From Argentina anserina (lineage: Eukaryota; Streptophyta; Magnoliopsida; Rosales; Rosaceae): 64,000 bases of DNA. Positions 29,453-41,005 of this stretch are shown in pieces. The stretch spans positions 14,093,001-14,157,000 of the forward strand of contig NC_065874.1 of the NCBI RefSeq assembly GCF_933775445.1. The letters are read 5' to 3'. The notes under the pieces were generated by a model. It did no database searches. It saw only the letters and a list, made by a program, of their open reading frames with translations, and was not told the DNA's origin. Position numbers and translations under genes: made by a program. Within the stretch, counting starts at the first letter, position 1. Each line of letters opens with the position of its first letter.

Positions 29453-32400
29453 GTTGTGAGCATGCAAGGCTGAGGTTATAGTTTTTTTTTTTACCCACAT
29501 TTTTAGTTGTTGATTTAATGTGTTTAAGAAAATAGCTGTTAGAGTTACAGTGAAAAAATTATGGAGAGTCTAATATCCTTACTCGTTGATGTTGGATATG
29601 AGGAAAATAATTCTAAGCACCAAGGTGTAAGTGAAATGACAATAAATATGCAATGCATTCACTTCGAATTCCATCTCCCCCGCCACTAATAAACCCCTTT
29701 TTATTTGGCCTTCTCCCCAAATGGATTTAGTTTCTGTTCCAATTCTAGACGATTAATAATAAGAATGATACTATGAATCTTATTTATATGGAAGTTTTAA
29801 TTTCCCAGAATGTATCCTAATTTTTGTTTCACCAACTATTAAAAAAAATACCAATATTCAACGGGGTAGGAATATTGAAGCTGTAAAATAATGTAATCGA
29901 ATTAAAAAATAACACATTGGAGATGAGTCACAATCTCATTATGATATGTAACAATAGAAATCTCAAGATTACACGACTCATAAAAGTAATGTCTATAAGA
30001 GTCAACCTCTCATGTGTCAAGAAACACTAATAGAGTTGAAGAACTAATAGCGTACGTGATGTCCATACTATTGATGCAAGTGCAACTTAGTACGTGGAAT
30101 CCCTCTCAATTGGTGATGTCTACGAGGAAGAGCTTTTCAGTTTCAGTGATTATAAGCTAAGCTCTATTTAGTCTTTGGTAAACTCCATGATTGGAGGCTT
30201 CTCTAAGAAGCGCTGGCTCTTTAGAAGAAAAGGCCGAAACACCTCTAGATCTCCTTTTAGAAGTAGAAGCTGAGCGAACACGCGATGTACTATAGCGAAA
30301 TTAAATGAAATTTTCAAAATCCCACTGGATACCCTTAGAAACTTGATGGAATTACACGATAAACCCTAACATTGAAACTGTCTCTTCCTTCACCAGAGTC
30401 GAAGAGAGACTCAATTGCACTCGATTGTAGAAGCATATTTACATATCTCCATAACCTATGGCCTCTCTTTCTTTTGTCTTCATGTATCAGGATTCGATCC
30501 GAGTTCGATCGACGCCTCAATCAAGCTCTCATGATTTCTGGTGAGTAATGAAGTTTTGTTTAAAGATTTGATTCTTGTTCTTGGGAAATGTTCGATCTTT
30601 GATGTAATTATGGTGATTCAAGAACTGGGTTTTGATCGATTTATCTTGTGTTACAATTACATTGGCTTCTGCTATTATTTTTCTTAAAACGTGTAATTGA
30701 GCCTGTAAACATCGAAATTACTTTTAATTTTGATGATTGCTCTTATGGGCTTAGTCTGCAACTCTGCAATCTCATACTCTTCTGTTTATTAGTTTTGCAT
30801 ATGTCATCATTTTCGATTGAAATTAGAAAGTCAAATGATTGAGTACCTTGTTGTTCCATTGTTTTTAATGGATGCTCCAAAGAGTACCCATTTGAATTAC
30901 CCTGATCATATTTACATCACCATTATTCATTCTGATTGCATATTCTTTTCTTTGTGTAATTGGGAAGGGACTAATATGTTTACACTATATAAACATAAGT
31001 ATCAAGGTATGAGATTTCAGTTGAGAGAAACATAGATTATAGGTATTTGACAAATTGTAAGACATGCAGTCTGGGGATCTTAATGAAGCAAAAATTAATG
31101 ATGTTGATTTTAATTACGTATAGGTTAATAAGAGACATGCATAAATGTATATGATCATTTTGTTTCCCCTATGCAGTATATCAAACCAAATATAAGAATA
31201 TAATATGGTCTCTAATTATGTTGTGTACAAGCTCTATCTATCTTCTTTTTAGCCAAGTTGTTTTTAACTCTTTAGTTGAGTGAGCCTACAGGAAACACAT
31301 TGAGGGTGTGCTAAGGAGCACAAATGGATAAAGCGTATCCCATGCTAAGGGGAAGATGTATGCAAGAATGCATGTGCTTTATATTAGTTAAGATATGGAT
31401 TTTGATTCTAGAACTTGTACCTCAATTCTGGGGATTTGTCATATTTAGAAGTATTCAACTTGGTTGATGCATTATAATGTTCAGTAATGTTTTTGTAATG
31501 ATTAACTGAATACTTATTATGATGACTTTATATATTGTTTTGCATGTATGATTGAAATACTGTGAACTAAATTTTCAGAGAGATTTTTATAAATTTGATT
31601 TTTCAGTTTTATGATTGAATGATGCCTATTTTGAATAACAATGATTTAGATGAATAGTTAATTTGTTTTCAACTTGAAATTGATCCAGTCTTCTAAAATC
31701 TGCACTCAATAGTTCTTGTTCTCACTATTTTATCATTGTTCTATGGAGTCTTATTTCTTAACTTATAAAATGGGAAAGAGTAAGAAACAATGTGAATAAT
31801 TATTCTACTTGTCTTCTATTTAGTGAAACTTTTAAATTTGCCTAATAGGGAATGACTTTTGGAAATTGTGATATTTAAAAACCTAGATTATCTTTGTATT
31901 TGCACAATTGTGATATCAAGTTTACTCTTTAGTAAATGTATCCAGTATGCTTTTACCTGTTGGAATATCCCGTGTATATTTTCTCGGCTGACTGATTCCT
32001 TCTTACGTGTAATTTTTCAATTCAAATAAAGATAATTCTTCCATAGAACATAAGTTGAATTGTATGCCAGTAAGATTGGTTGTTTCCTACTAGATTAAGT
32101 CATGTCATATTATTGTTTTGTTTTGACTTGTGTTTACTATCATTAAGCTTTTAAGACAATGTTAAGAATTAAGGTCTAAAATCAGATTGGATGTATTGGT
32201 AGCTAGATGGTTTTAGACATAATTTTGTGGTACATTCTTCAGTTAAGTTATATGGTGATCACATTTATGATTAGTTTTCAGTCAAGCAATTCCAAGTTCA
32301 CTGGAATCTAGTATATTGGTGAGAAGACTTTGTATTGTCAAAGTAATTCGGAGGACTGTGAAGTGATGGCTTTACATGTAGATGTACTTGCCATCCTAAT

Positions 32401-32600
32401 TCACTATTATCATTTGTAGCTTATGTGAGTATAGTAGATTTTGTTAGTGGTGTATAATCAACTTGCTGCTTATTTAAGCATACTTCATTCTAAATCCTGC
32501 ATTAGATATTGTATCTTGACCAAGCTGGATGAGAGCTGGATTTTATGTAATTCACGTGCACACTTCAGTTGTTATTTATTGCAGTTAAACAATTCAATTG
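29453..32600. other. Long non-coding stretch
   Basis: No gene recognised over 3 kb. Around 30360-30541 there is a less AT-rich block ending in a good donor (TTTCTG/GTGAGTAATG) on the plus strand that could be a first exon of an unidentified transcript running toward 33430. Frames of 60-70 codons show no family resemblance. Confidence 0.35.
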
Positions 32601-32617
32601 TTCAATAAAGATAATGT

Positions 32618-33040
32618 TAGTCCAAGTGGGAGATTGTTGAAAATAAGTTGGATTTTGACATTATCTAAAACACTTTAGTAATTACAATTGAATTAATATT
32701 AAGATAAATGGCAGAATTACATAGAAGTAATCCTAATGCTAGTTATTCATCGAGAAGTATATCTCTTGGTGGATTAGAAGTCTCATTAGTTGTGAACCTG
32801 TACAACATCTAGTAAATGATAAGAATTAAGTCTCCTATCAGATTAAACCTTGAGTCAATCTTGGACTCTCTATGGGTGAGTACAAGATGAGGTTTAGGCC
32901 ACTATATATTCAGGAGAAAGTCCATGAGCACAATATAAGTTTGAGCATTTAGTTCAGCCCCATTACTGAGCCTTTGTGTTGTGTTTCAGAAGACTATTTC
33001 CTCGCTAACTTTTTATGTTCATTGTTGTAGCAATAACTCA
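32618..33040 (+). mobile_element. Ty1/copia 3' LTR remnant
   Basis: TAGTCCAAGTGGGAGATTGTTG is the polypurine tract and LTR start typical of plant Ty1/copia elements (AAGTGGGAGATTGTTGGAA-like). A TATA-like CACTATATATTCAGG follows near 32901. The right end was not found; 33040 is a guess at a terminal CA. Confidence 0.5.
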
Positions 33041-33263
33041 GATGTCAAGTTCATGCTAGGATTTAGATTGTTGTTGATCAAGAAATAGATACATATCCCT
33101 TTAGGAACACATATGTATTATGAAATTGATGTTCATGTTTACGATTATTATGAAAAGATTTGTTTATTATACAATGGTATTGTATCTGCATCATCTACTT
33201 CAGACCAACAGTTTGCAACACTATAACCACATGGCAAAACTGATGAAAGGAAGTTGTTGAAAA

Positions 33264-33432
33264 TATAGAGTTAAGTGTGGAAGTGAATGCCACAGAATCT
33301 AGTCATGGCAACAACACATGTGATGAGAATGGTAGCAGTTCAGGTGATGACAGTTGCGACAATTATGATGATGAGGATCATCCTGGTCAAGCGTCAATAG
33401 GGAAGAAAATATGCACCTTCTTCAGCACATGA
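33264..33432 (+). pseudogene. Possible terminal exon of an unidentified gene
   Basis: The open stretch reads VEVNATESSHGNNTCDENGS, SSGDDSCDNYDDEDHPGQAS and IGKKICTFFST, then TGA, preceded by an AG. The acidic Ser/Asp tail ending in a short basic-hydrophobic motif looks protein-like, but no other exons are visible and I do not recognise the family. Confidence 0.3.
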
Positions 33433-33440
33433 TGAGGCAA

Positions 33441-34730
33441 ATTTAACTCTTGAACAATCATTGAACATCTTTGTAATGGCAGTGAATTAGCTTCAGCATC
33501 TTTAGCTTGTATTGAGTTAGCTTCACTTAGTAGGTTCTCTTAGCTTCTTTGTTTCTTTTCTCATTTGCCTTGTAATTCCATTACCAGTTGTAGCGTCCGC
33601 AAATTGAGATCTAGATAGTCTGCAATTGTTGAAGTATATAAAATAACTTCTTGTTTGTTAATGAAATAAGTTTTTCAGATAATCTGTATCAATTGAAAAT
33701 GACTACTGAGATGTTTTTAATCTTTCTTTCAACAAGATTAACCCCTTTTATGGTGTTTGAGGAAATGCTGTTTTGTTTACACTTTATAGGGTTCAAATAT
33801 TTACATAAACAAGATTATCATGCAAAGCCAATTAGGGAGTTGTTCACTAGTTAAAAAACTCATGTTGATTCCTTACTTTTTAACTCTCTCTTTCACTCAT
33901 ACACAAAACACAAAATCATTAGCAACAACTTGAACCTGCTAGTCGAATATATATACATTTATTTTTAAATGCCAGCATACTAATTATAATGTCTTTTAAG
34001 TTTTGAAAATTAAGAAAAAATGATATGAAATAATACAACATTAGGTTATATTACCCAACAATTCATACAAAATTATCTTAAATGTCTAAATTGGTCATTT
34101 GACAAATTAAAAGCATAAGGGAGTTTAAGTTTACCAAACGCATTGTCACTGTTTCTGCTACAAACAACCACTTATAAAAGTCAATTTACCAAACATACAA
34201 CTACTTTACTTATCAGCCACTTATTCTCAAAAATAAGCATAAGCCATCTTTTTTAATAAGTCAAGCTACACCAAACACAACCATTTTTGTGGGCGTTTTA
34301 GCTCAATGTTTCTTTGTCTTCTCGAAAAAGAAAAAAAGTTGAAGGGCTTGAACACAAAAAAAAAGAACACTGACTTTGAATTTTATAATTTCTATCAACT
34401 TATAACTTTTCCCTCCAAGCCACAATCATAGAAATAAATAACAATACCTACCTAGCATAATTTTCAAAATTTCAGTGAAAGTATCAGTCATGGGTGCCTC
34501 TCACACTGTTTTAATTCTAATTGTGATTACTGCATTTCCACAACTCCATAAAGTATGATTATATTTGATGTTGACCTCTCCAAACAAATCATTAATATAT
34601 CCATTTTATTACATTAGTTCAACCTGAATCCAACGTCCAGCCACGAACAATATTCAAAATTCAAATATATACAGAGGTAGCAAATTAAAGTCCAAAGCTG
34701 AAATATTATTAGTGAACTCCCTCCATAGCT
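33441..34730. other. Non-coding stretch with possible hAT-type debris
   Basis: Around 34120-34290 repeated ACCAAAC/ATAAGC motifs (TTTACCAAACG, CCAAACATACAACT, ACACCAAACACAACC) resemble the ends of plant hAT MITEs, but no clear inverted repeat or target duplication was found. Confidence 0.3.
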
Positions 34731-34859
34731 ATGGAGTACAAGGTAAATAGAAACGTGGCAGTCAGTGGTTGGTTCGGTAAAAAAGTAAATATTAAGGGCA
34801 AACTACCTACGTGTGAGACTATCTCTCTACGACCCAAAAGCCTTAAGAGTTTCGTAGCC

Positions 34860-34895
34860 ATGGCGAGCACCAAAGTTCAGAGGATCATCACCCAG
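34860..34895 (+). pseudogene. Orphan first exon of a spliceosomal SmE gene
   Basis: ATG at 34860 reads MASTKVQRIITQ followed by a GT donor. This is the N-terminus of plant small nuclear ribonucleoprotein E (MASTKVQRIMTQ). The expected next segment (PINLIFRFLQ...) is not found in the following 1.2 kb, so only the 5' end, with a leader-like region from about 34800, appears to be present. With 12 residues it is a short match, but exact except Met to Ile. Confidence 0.6.
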
Positions 34896-36173
34896 GTGGT
34901 TGTCTTTCTGGGCATAGATTCAATTCGATTTTTCGAATGTCGTTGGGATTAGAATTGGGTTGAGATTGAGAGATTAGGAAAATTGCTCAGATAAAGGAAT
35001 TGGATTGGGATTGAGAGAGAACTAAAAGTACTGAGAAGATGGAATTGGGTTGGGATTGAATTACTGAGATGATGAAATTGGTTTTGAAGAACAACTCGTG
35101 TTGAGTACATATTTGAGATTTCTATTTTAGAGGGAGTTACTTGGAGATCGTCGGTATTCTCCAACCCTTCCATATCTAGTCCCAGTCATCCTTCGCTCCA
35201 GCGTTGCCACCAGTCGACCCACCAGTCGATCAAACGCAACCTTAATACCGAAGCTGACGACGACGAGATGTGATTCGACTAAATGTGATTTGGGGACGCG
35301 TAAGCAAACAGGCGCCGTGAATTACTGCGTGAAGGCTCGACGACCGTGGAGATTGTAAGGTCCGATTTGTTGTAGTTGCTAACTTAATCCTACAACTCTG
35401 GCTCCAATCTATATATCTTTGGTGAAAGCAGGTATAATCCACCTTATACTTTGCATGTTTACACACGCGGATATTTTGTCATGTTTAATAGGTTCCACTA
35501 GAACCTGCTCATCCCTCATCTTTCTAATCACAAGTTCTTTAATCGTATTTGTTTACGTCAAGGGGAGCCTGCCAGCTTAGTTGAATTCGAAACTCTTTGA
35601 AAATAAAAATTAATAACAGTTTCATCCATAATTCAAAATTGTGGTAATCAACGCTGGCTGTTGAATGTGCATTCAGCTTGCGGCAATCTTAAACAAGCTC
35701 GATCTCAAACTCTTCTATAAAATCAAAAAGCTAATGCTTCAACTTTACTTTAATGTATGAAAGCTACTAATAGCAATCGATTCAATCATCATCATCATCT
35801 TCTTTTTTTTGGGTCCAGATTCAATATCTTCTTCATATTTTTCTTTTTGGCAAAACTTTTATAATCTTCTTCAGTTCTTCATGCGTCTTCCCAAACTATA
35901 ATAAATTTGCTTTGCTTGCTTTAACCTAAATTGTCAAAAAAGAAAAACAAAACAAGAGATCAGTCCAATCCAAAAGAGTCATTTCTACTCCCCCCTCTCA
36001 CTCTCCTCAGAGATCTCTCTCTCTCATTTTCAACTTCCTCAAGGTCCCCTTCTTGCTTTCACTAGCCTTCCCACCCACTCCACCCTCTCTGCTCTGCTGC
36101 AGCATTCTCTGCTGCACCAGGCAGAGCCCCTCCCCCACATCTCCCTCCATTTCAAAAACCCATCTCCCTCACC
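34896..36173. other. Spacer and TORTIFOLIA1-like promoter
   Basis: 34925-35180 has GAATTGG(A/G)TTGGGATTGA-type imperfect repeats. 35985-36045 is CT-rich (CTCTCTCTC), a usual leader feature of plant genes, just before the coding start at 36174. Confidence 0.5.
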
Positions 36174-39100
36174 ATGAGCTTCGCCGGACCCAGAATCTCA
36201 AAACCCACAAAACCCCCAAACTCCACCACCACCACCACCCCACCGCCGAGATCCTCCTCTTCTTCTCTCTCCTCCCATTTAGCCATGGTGGAGCTCAAGC
36301 AGCGCATCCTCACCTCCCTCTCCAAACTCTCCGACCGCGACACCCACCAAATCGCCGTCGAAGATCTCGAGAAGATCATCCACACCCTCGCCGCCGACGG
36401 CCTCCCCATGCTCCTCAACTGCCTCTACGACGCCTCCGCCGACCCCAAGCCCGCCGTCAAGAAAGAGTCCCTCCGCCTCCTCGCATTGGCCTCCGCATCC
36501 CACCCCGACTCCGCCGCCTCCCACCTCACCAGGATCGTCGCCCAGATCGTCAAACGCCTCAAGGACGCCGACTCCGGCGTAAGGGACGCGTGTCGCGACG
36601 CCATTGGCGCGCTGGCGGCGCAGTACCTGAAGGGCGGAGGTGGCGGGGGCGAGAATGTCGGGTCGGTGGTGGGGCTGTTTGTGAAGCCGTTGTTTGAGGC
36701 GATGGGGGAGCAGAACAAAGGGGTCCAATCCGGTGCGGCGCTGTGTATGGCTAAGATTGTGGACTCGGCTTCCGACCCTCCTGTCTCTGCTTTTCACAAG
36801 CTCTGTCCCAGGATCTGTAAGCTGCTCAACAATCCTAACTTCCTGGCCAAGTCTTCACTTCTGCCCGTGGTTTCGAGTTTGTCCCAGGTAACTGTCTTGT
36901 GCAATGTTCTAGTGTTGGAGTTGTTGTAGTGATGTACATTGTTGTGATTTGGAAGCAAGTTGGTGAGTTTAAAGCTAATGTGGTTAGAGTTTTGGTGATC
37001 TGAAGAGGGTTTGGACTTGTTGCCAGGTCGGAGCGGTGGCACCGCAGAGCTTGGATAGTCTGCTGCCGAGTGTTCATGACTGTCTTGGAAGTCCGGATTG
37101 GGGGACGCGTAAGGCGGCAGCGGATGTGCTGATTGCACTCGCTTTGCATTCGAGCAATTTGGTCACGGATAGAGCTGCTCCCACGGTGGCTGTGCTGGAG
37201 TCTTGCCGGTTTGACAAGGTGGTTTTTTTGGTTATGTAGTCTCTGAATTATATTGATTTGTCCATTCTATTTTTGTTTTTGTTTTCAGTGTTTGTCAATG
37301 ATTACCTGATTTCAATATATAGGAGGGTCTTGATTCTTAGATAATGTTGCAGTACTTTCCAGCATTGGATTTTCATACTTAAGATGACTGTTACGAGTTT
37401 CTTTTTATGCATTGTCAGTGCAGAATTACATAGGAAGTTTAATGAAAACAAATTTTAATATTGCTGATTTGTTTTGTTTGTATTGGGAGGGATCAACTCT
37501 GTGAGAATGTGAAGGGAACAGCTCTTATATTAAGTAAATTGTTGGATTTAGTTTGTATAGTCCTTTGGATACAGGGTAATGTCTTCACTTAGCAGGCAGA
37601 CCACATTAGAATTCGGCTTCATTTATTACAGTTGAAATCAGACACTGTTTGTATAAATATGTCATTTAAATAGTATAATGATCATACATATGGCTTGCCT
37701 AGTGTCTAATATTATGTTTAATCTTTTTGAAGATAAAACCTGTCAGAGATAGCATGACAGAAGCATTGCAGTTTTGGAAGAAGATTTCTGGGGGAGATGA
37801 CTCTCCAAAAGAGCAGAAAAGCCCATCCCAGGGTAAGCTCATCAGAGTTTTTCTTTTTGTCCTTTGATCTATTGTATGCTGTCCCAATTTATTAAAACAA
37901 AGGAAATTTTGAATCAGCAGAGGCATCAGAAGGGAATGAACTAAAAGTTTCAAAGCCTGGTGAGCAAACAGAACAAGCAGCAAAGGTTTCACCTAATGGT
38001 TCTTCACCTGCTTCAGATTCTGTTTCTAAAGCCAAAGATAGTAGTATTCCAGATAAAGCTGTTGCCCTTCTGAAAAAGAAACCTCCTGTCTTGACTGACA
38101 AAGAACTAAACCCAGAATTCTTCCAGAAACTTGAAAGGGGTTCTGGGGAGTTGCCTGTAGAGGTGGTTGTTCCTCGTAGACATCTCAATAGTTCAAACTC
38201 GAATAATGAGGTAGAACCAGAGTCAAATGCTATGGACTCAAAGGAAAGGTCAAACAACATTGGAAACAGCCATTCAGAAGATTTTCGTGGATCTTTCAAT
38301 AGTAAGTACCGTAATATTGAAAGAGGAATTGCTAGTTTGTATTCTAAACAACGAGATAATGAATTGGCAGAAGAAAGAATGAACGGGAAAGACCTGAGAA
38401 TGAGAGCAGTGGATGTTGATGACAGGGCTGATATAAATCAAAGGGAGTCGTCCAGCAGTCGTGCAGGGTTCTCAAAAACTGATGGCCAATCTGATGGATC
38501 CTTTTCGAATAGCAAAGGAAATTGGTTGGCTATCCAAAGGCAGTTGTTACAGCTGGAGAGACAACAATCTCATTTGATGAGCATGCTGCAGGTACTGTAA
38601 TTTTATTATTAATATATCAATTCAGCGTTGAGGAGCCCGTACTTCGCATCATTTTTAAAGTATCATATACCTTTCTTAAATTGCAGGACTTCATGGGAGG
38701 CTCTCATGACACCATGATAACTTTGGAAAACAGGGTAAGGGGCCTTGAGAGAATAGTGGAAGACATGGCACGGGATTTATCAATATCATCAGGTAGGAGA
38801 GGTGGAAATTTTGCAATGGGGTTTGAGGGGTCTAATAGACAGTTAGGCAAGTATAATGGTTTCCCTGACTATGCTAGTGCCAAATTTGGAAGAGGTGGTG
38901 ATGGGCGAATTCCGTTTGGGGAAAGATATTCCCAAACTGATGGAATCGTTTCAGACATGAGGGGAAAGGGCCCTTCTTGGAGACCTGACATGGCCGAGGC
39001 AAGGGATTTTTCTACATACAGTGGTTCCAGAAATGGGCAGAGGAAGGCCATGGGTGGTGGTCCCATGGATGGTAGGTCACCCAAGTCGGAAAATGGAAGT

Positions 39101-39991
39101 GATTATGGTGGCAGCAGGCGGGCATGGGAGAAAGGGAGTGGACCTCTGAGGTTCGGTGAGGGGCCTTCCGCAAGAAGTGTTTGGCAAGCATCAAAAGATG
39201 AAGCTACCTTAGAAGCAATTCGTGTGGCTGGAGAGGATAATGGACCATCAAGAGCAGCAAGAGTAGCTATTCCTGAAATGACAGCGGAGGCTATGGGAGA
39301 TGATACTATTGGCCAAGATCAGGATCCGATCTGGACTTCTTGGACTAATGCAATGGATGCTTTACAAGTGGGTGATATGGATACAGCATATGCTGAAGTA
39401 TTGTCTACAGGAGATGATCCATTGCTTGTTAAACTAATGGATAGATCAGGTCCTGTGATTGACCAACTTTCAAATGAGACGGCAACTGAGGTCTTGTATG
39501 CGGTTGGACAATTTTTGCCGGAGCAAAACTTATTTGACGTCTGCCTGTGTTGGATTCAGCAGGTACCTATGTTTTCTTAATGGTATTCTTATAAGATAGT
39601 GTGCACTGTACATACTATAGATGATTTGCATATTTACGTCATATTCATAATTGCTGCTTAGAATAGAATATGTCACTCTTAGTTCTTGACAAACATGGAT
39701 TACATATCTTTTCTCTAAGTTATTTCTTTTTCTGTTTGGTTGTGGAGATGCCTTAAGTCCATTTTTGCAATTAATCCCGGTTACATTTTGCAGTTGGTTG
39801 AAATAGTGATGGAAAATGGACCTGATGTCCTCGGCATTCCGGCTGAAGTAAAGAAGGAGATAGTACTGAATTTGCATGAAGCTTCTGTAACAATGGATCC
39901 ACCTGAGGACTGGGAGGGTGCAATGCCTGATCAACTTTTGCGGCAGTTGGCATCCACCTGGGGAATCAATCTGCAACAACATGCCAAATAG
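36174..39991 (+). CDS. TORTIFOLIA1/SPIRAL2-like microtubule-associated protein (6 exons, 916 aa)
   Basis: Exons 36174-36887, 37027-37218, 37733-37832, 37921-38591, 38687-39562 and 39794-39991, all GT-AG, total 2751 bp in one frame. The N-terminus MSFAGPRISKPTKPPN is followed by HEAT repeats (ELKQRILTSLSKLSDRDTHQ, KPAVKKESLRLLALASASHP, IVAQIVKRLKDADSGVRDAC), then KIKPVRDSMTEALQFWKKI. A Ser-rich linker and a coiled coil (LAIQRQLLQLERQQSHLMSM, ITLENRVRGLERIVEDMARD) follow, and a conserved C-terminal domain ends TWGINLQQHAK. Family members bind microtubules and control minus-end dynamics and organ twisting. Exon 4 has a CAGCAG tandem acceptor (37918 or 37921) that would add one Ala. Confidence 0.93.
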
Positions 39992-40840
39992 GTTACCAGT
40001 TGGATATTGTATTGAAATTTGATTTAGCATTTTGAGTGGGTGGTTTGTATGTTTAGCCCCACTAGGGGTTGAAGCTTACTGGCTGAAGGGCCTTGAAACA
40101 GTAATACTAATGGGAAAGTTGATATTGATGGATCGTCATTGTAGCCACCTTTTTCTTTTGTACGTGGGTGATAATAGTTGATTTCATTCAACATTTCAAC
40201 TAGCAATTTAAGTCGCTATGGACATCCATTGTAGACTCCTGAGTATACAAAAACCAAGAATAGAAAAAAAATCGACTGCACTGGCGTCTGAGCAAGAGTT
40301 TGAGGTACAGTTTTTGCGCAAGAGTTTGAGGTATGGTCGTAGTATTCGGCCGAAAGTTTTGTTGAGACAAGGAGAAGCAAGTAGAACTGCTTAGAAAGAC
40401 TACGAACTTCAGTAATCACATTACCAAAAGCAGAATCATCTTCAAATGTCTGAGCAAGAGTTGGAGAGAACCGCTTGAACCAATTGGAGGCAATCAGATT
40501 CAAAATGCACCTTCGTATGTTTATTTAAAATAGCAACTCAACCTGGAAAGCAGAAGATGCGTCGCAACATTGTGTTCCGGCAGCCTAGAGAATAATGATG
40601 CCGTTCTTGTGGGGATGATATACATTGGACAATTTGCTGCCGACCTATACATTTAGTTCCGCCTACAATGATCGGAGCCAATCAATGTTGAAACTAGAAG
40701 TGCAAAATGCGAAAGCTTTCTAGTCGATATGTTGAATAAGGATTTTTTGGGCTTAGGGAGCAAATTTACAATTAGCCAAAAGATCGGTTCTTACCAAATT
40801 AATTATTTTCCTTTTGCTTATAGGTAACGGTTAGTCTTCT
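39992..40840. other. 3' flank of the TORTIFOLIA1-like gene
   Basis: The 3' UTR probably extends to about 40200. No other gene. TTTTTGCGCAAGAGTTTGAGG-type sequence near 40311 repeats the CTGAGCAAGAGTTTGAGGTA at 40287 imperfectly. Confidence 0.4.
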
Positions 40841-41005
40841 TTGTTATGGATTCGGAATCCTTGGGGGTCACGGTGTTCCTGGTACTTTGGCGTTAGGAAA
40901 CCCTATACTAACTTGATTATAACTAATCACAGGCATGCCAATTTGATGAGCGAAACAATAGTTTGTAAATTCATACTCCAGAATTTTCAATTTCTTGACC
41001 TTACC

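Noticed and set aside
30335..30520. Minus-strand Arg-rich 61-codon frame
   Set aside because: No homology or splice context; the plus strand of the same stretch looks more like a leader exon ending in GTGAGT.
36053..36697. Long overlapping frame (214 codons) at the start of the TORTIFOLIA1-like gene
   Set aside because: Shadow of the GC-rich exon 1 in another phase: Arg/Pro/His-rich with no family features, while the frame from 36174 splices into a complete protein.
40841..41005. F-box protein start at 40841
   Set aside because: The extra 55 residues are poorly protein-like and the matching leader of the duplicate at 56830-57001 is not open, so a start at 41006/41012 is preferred.
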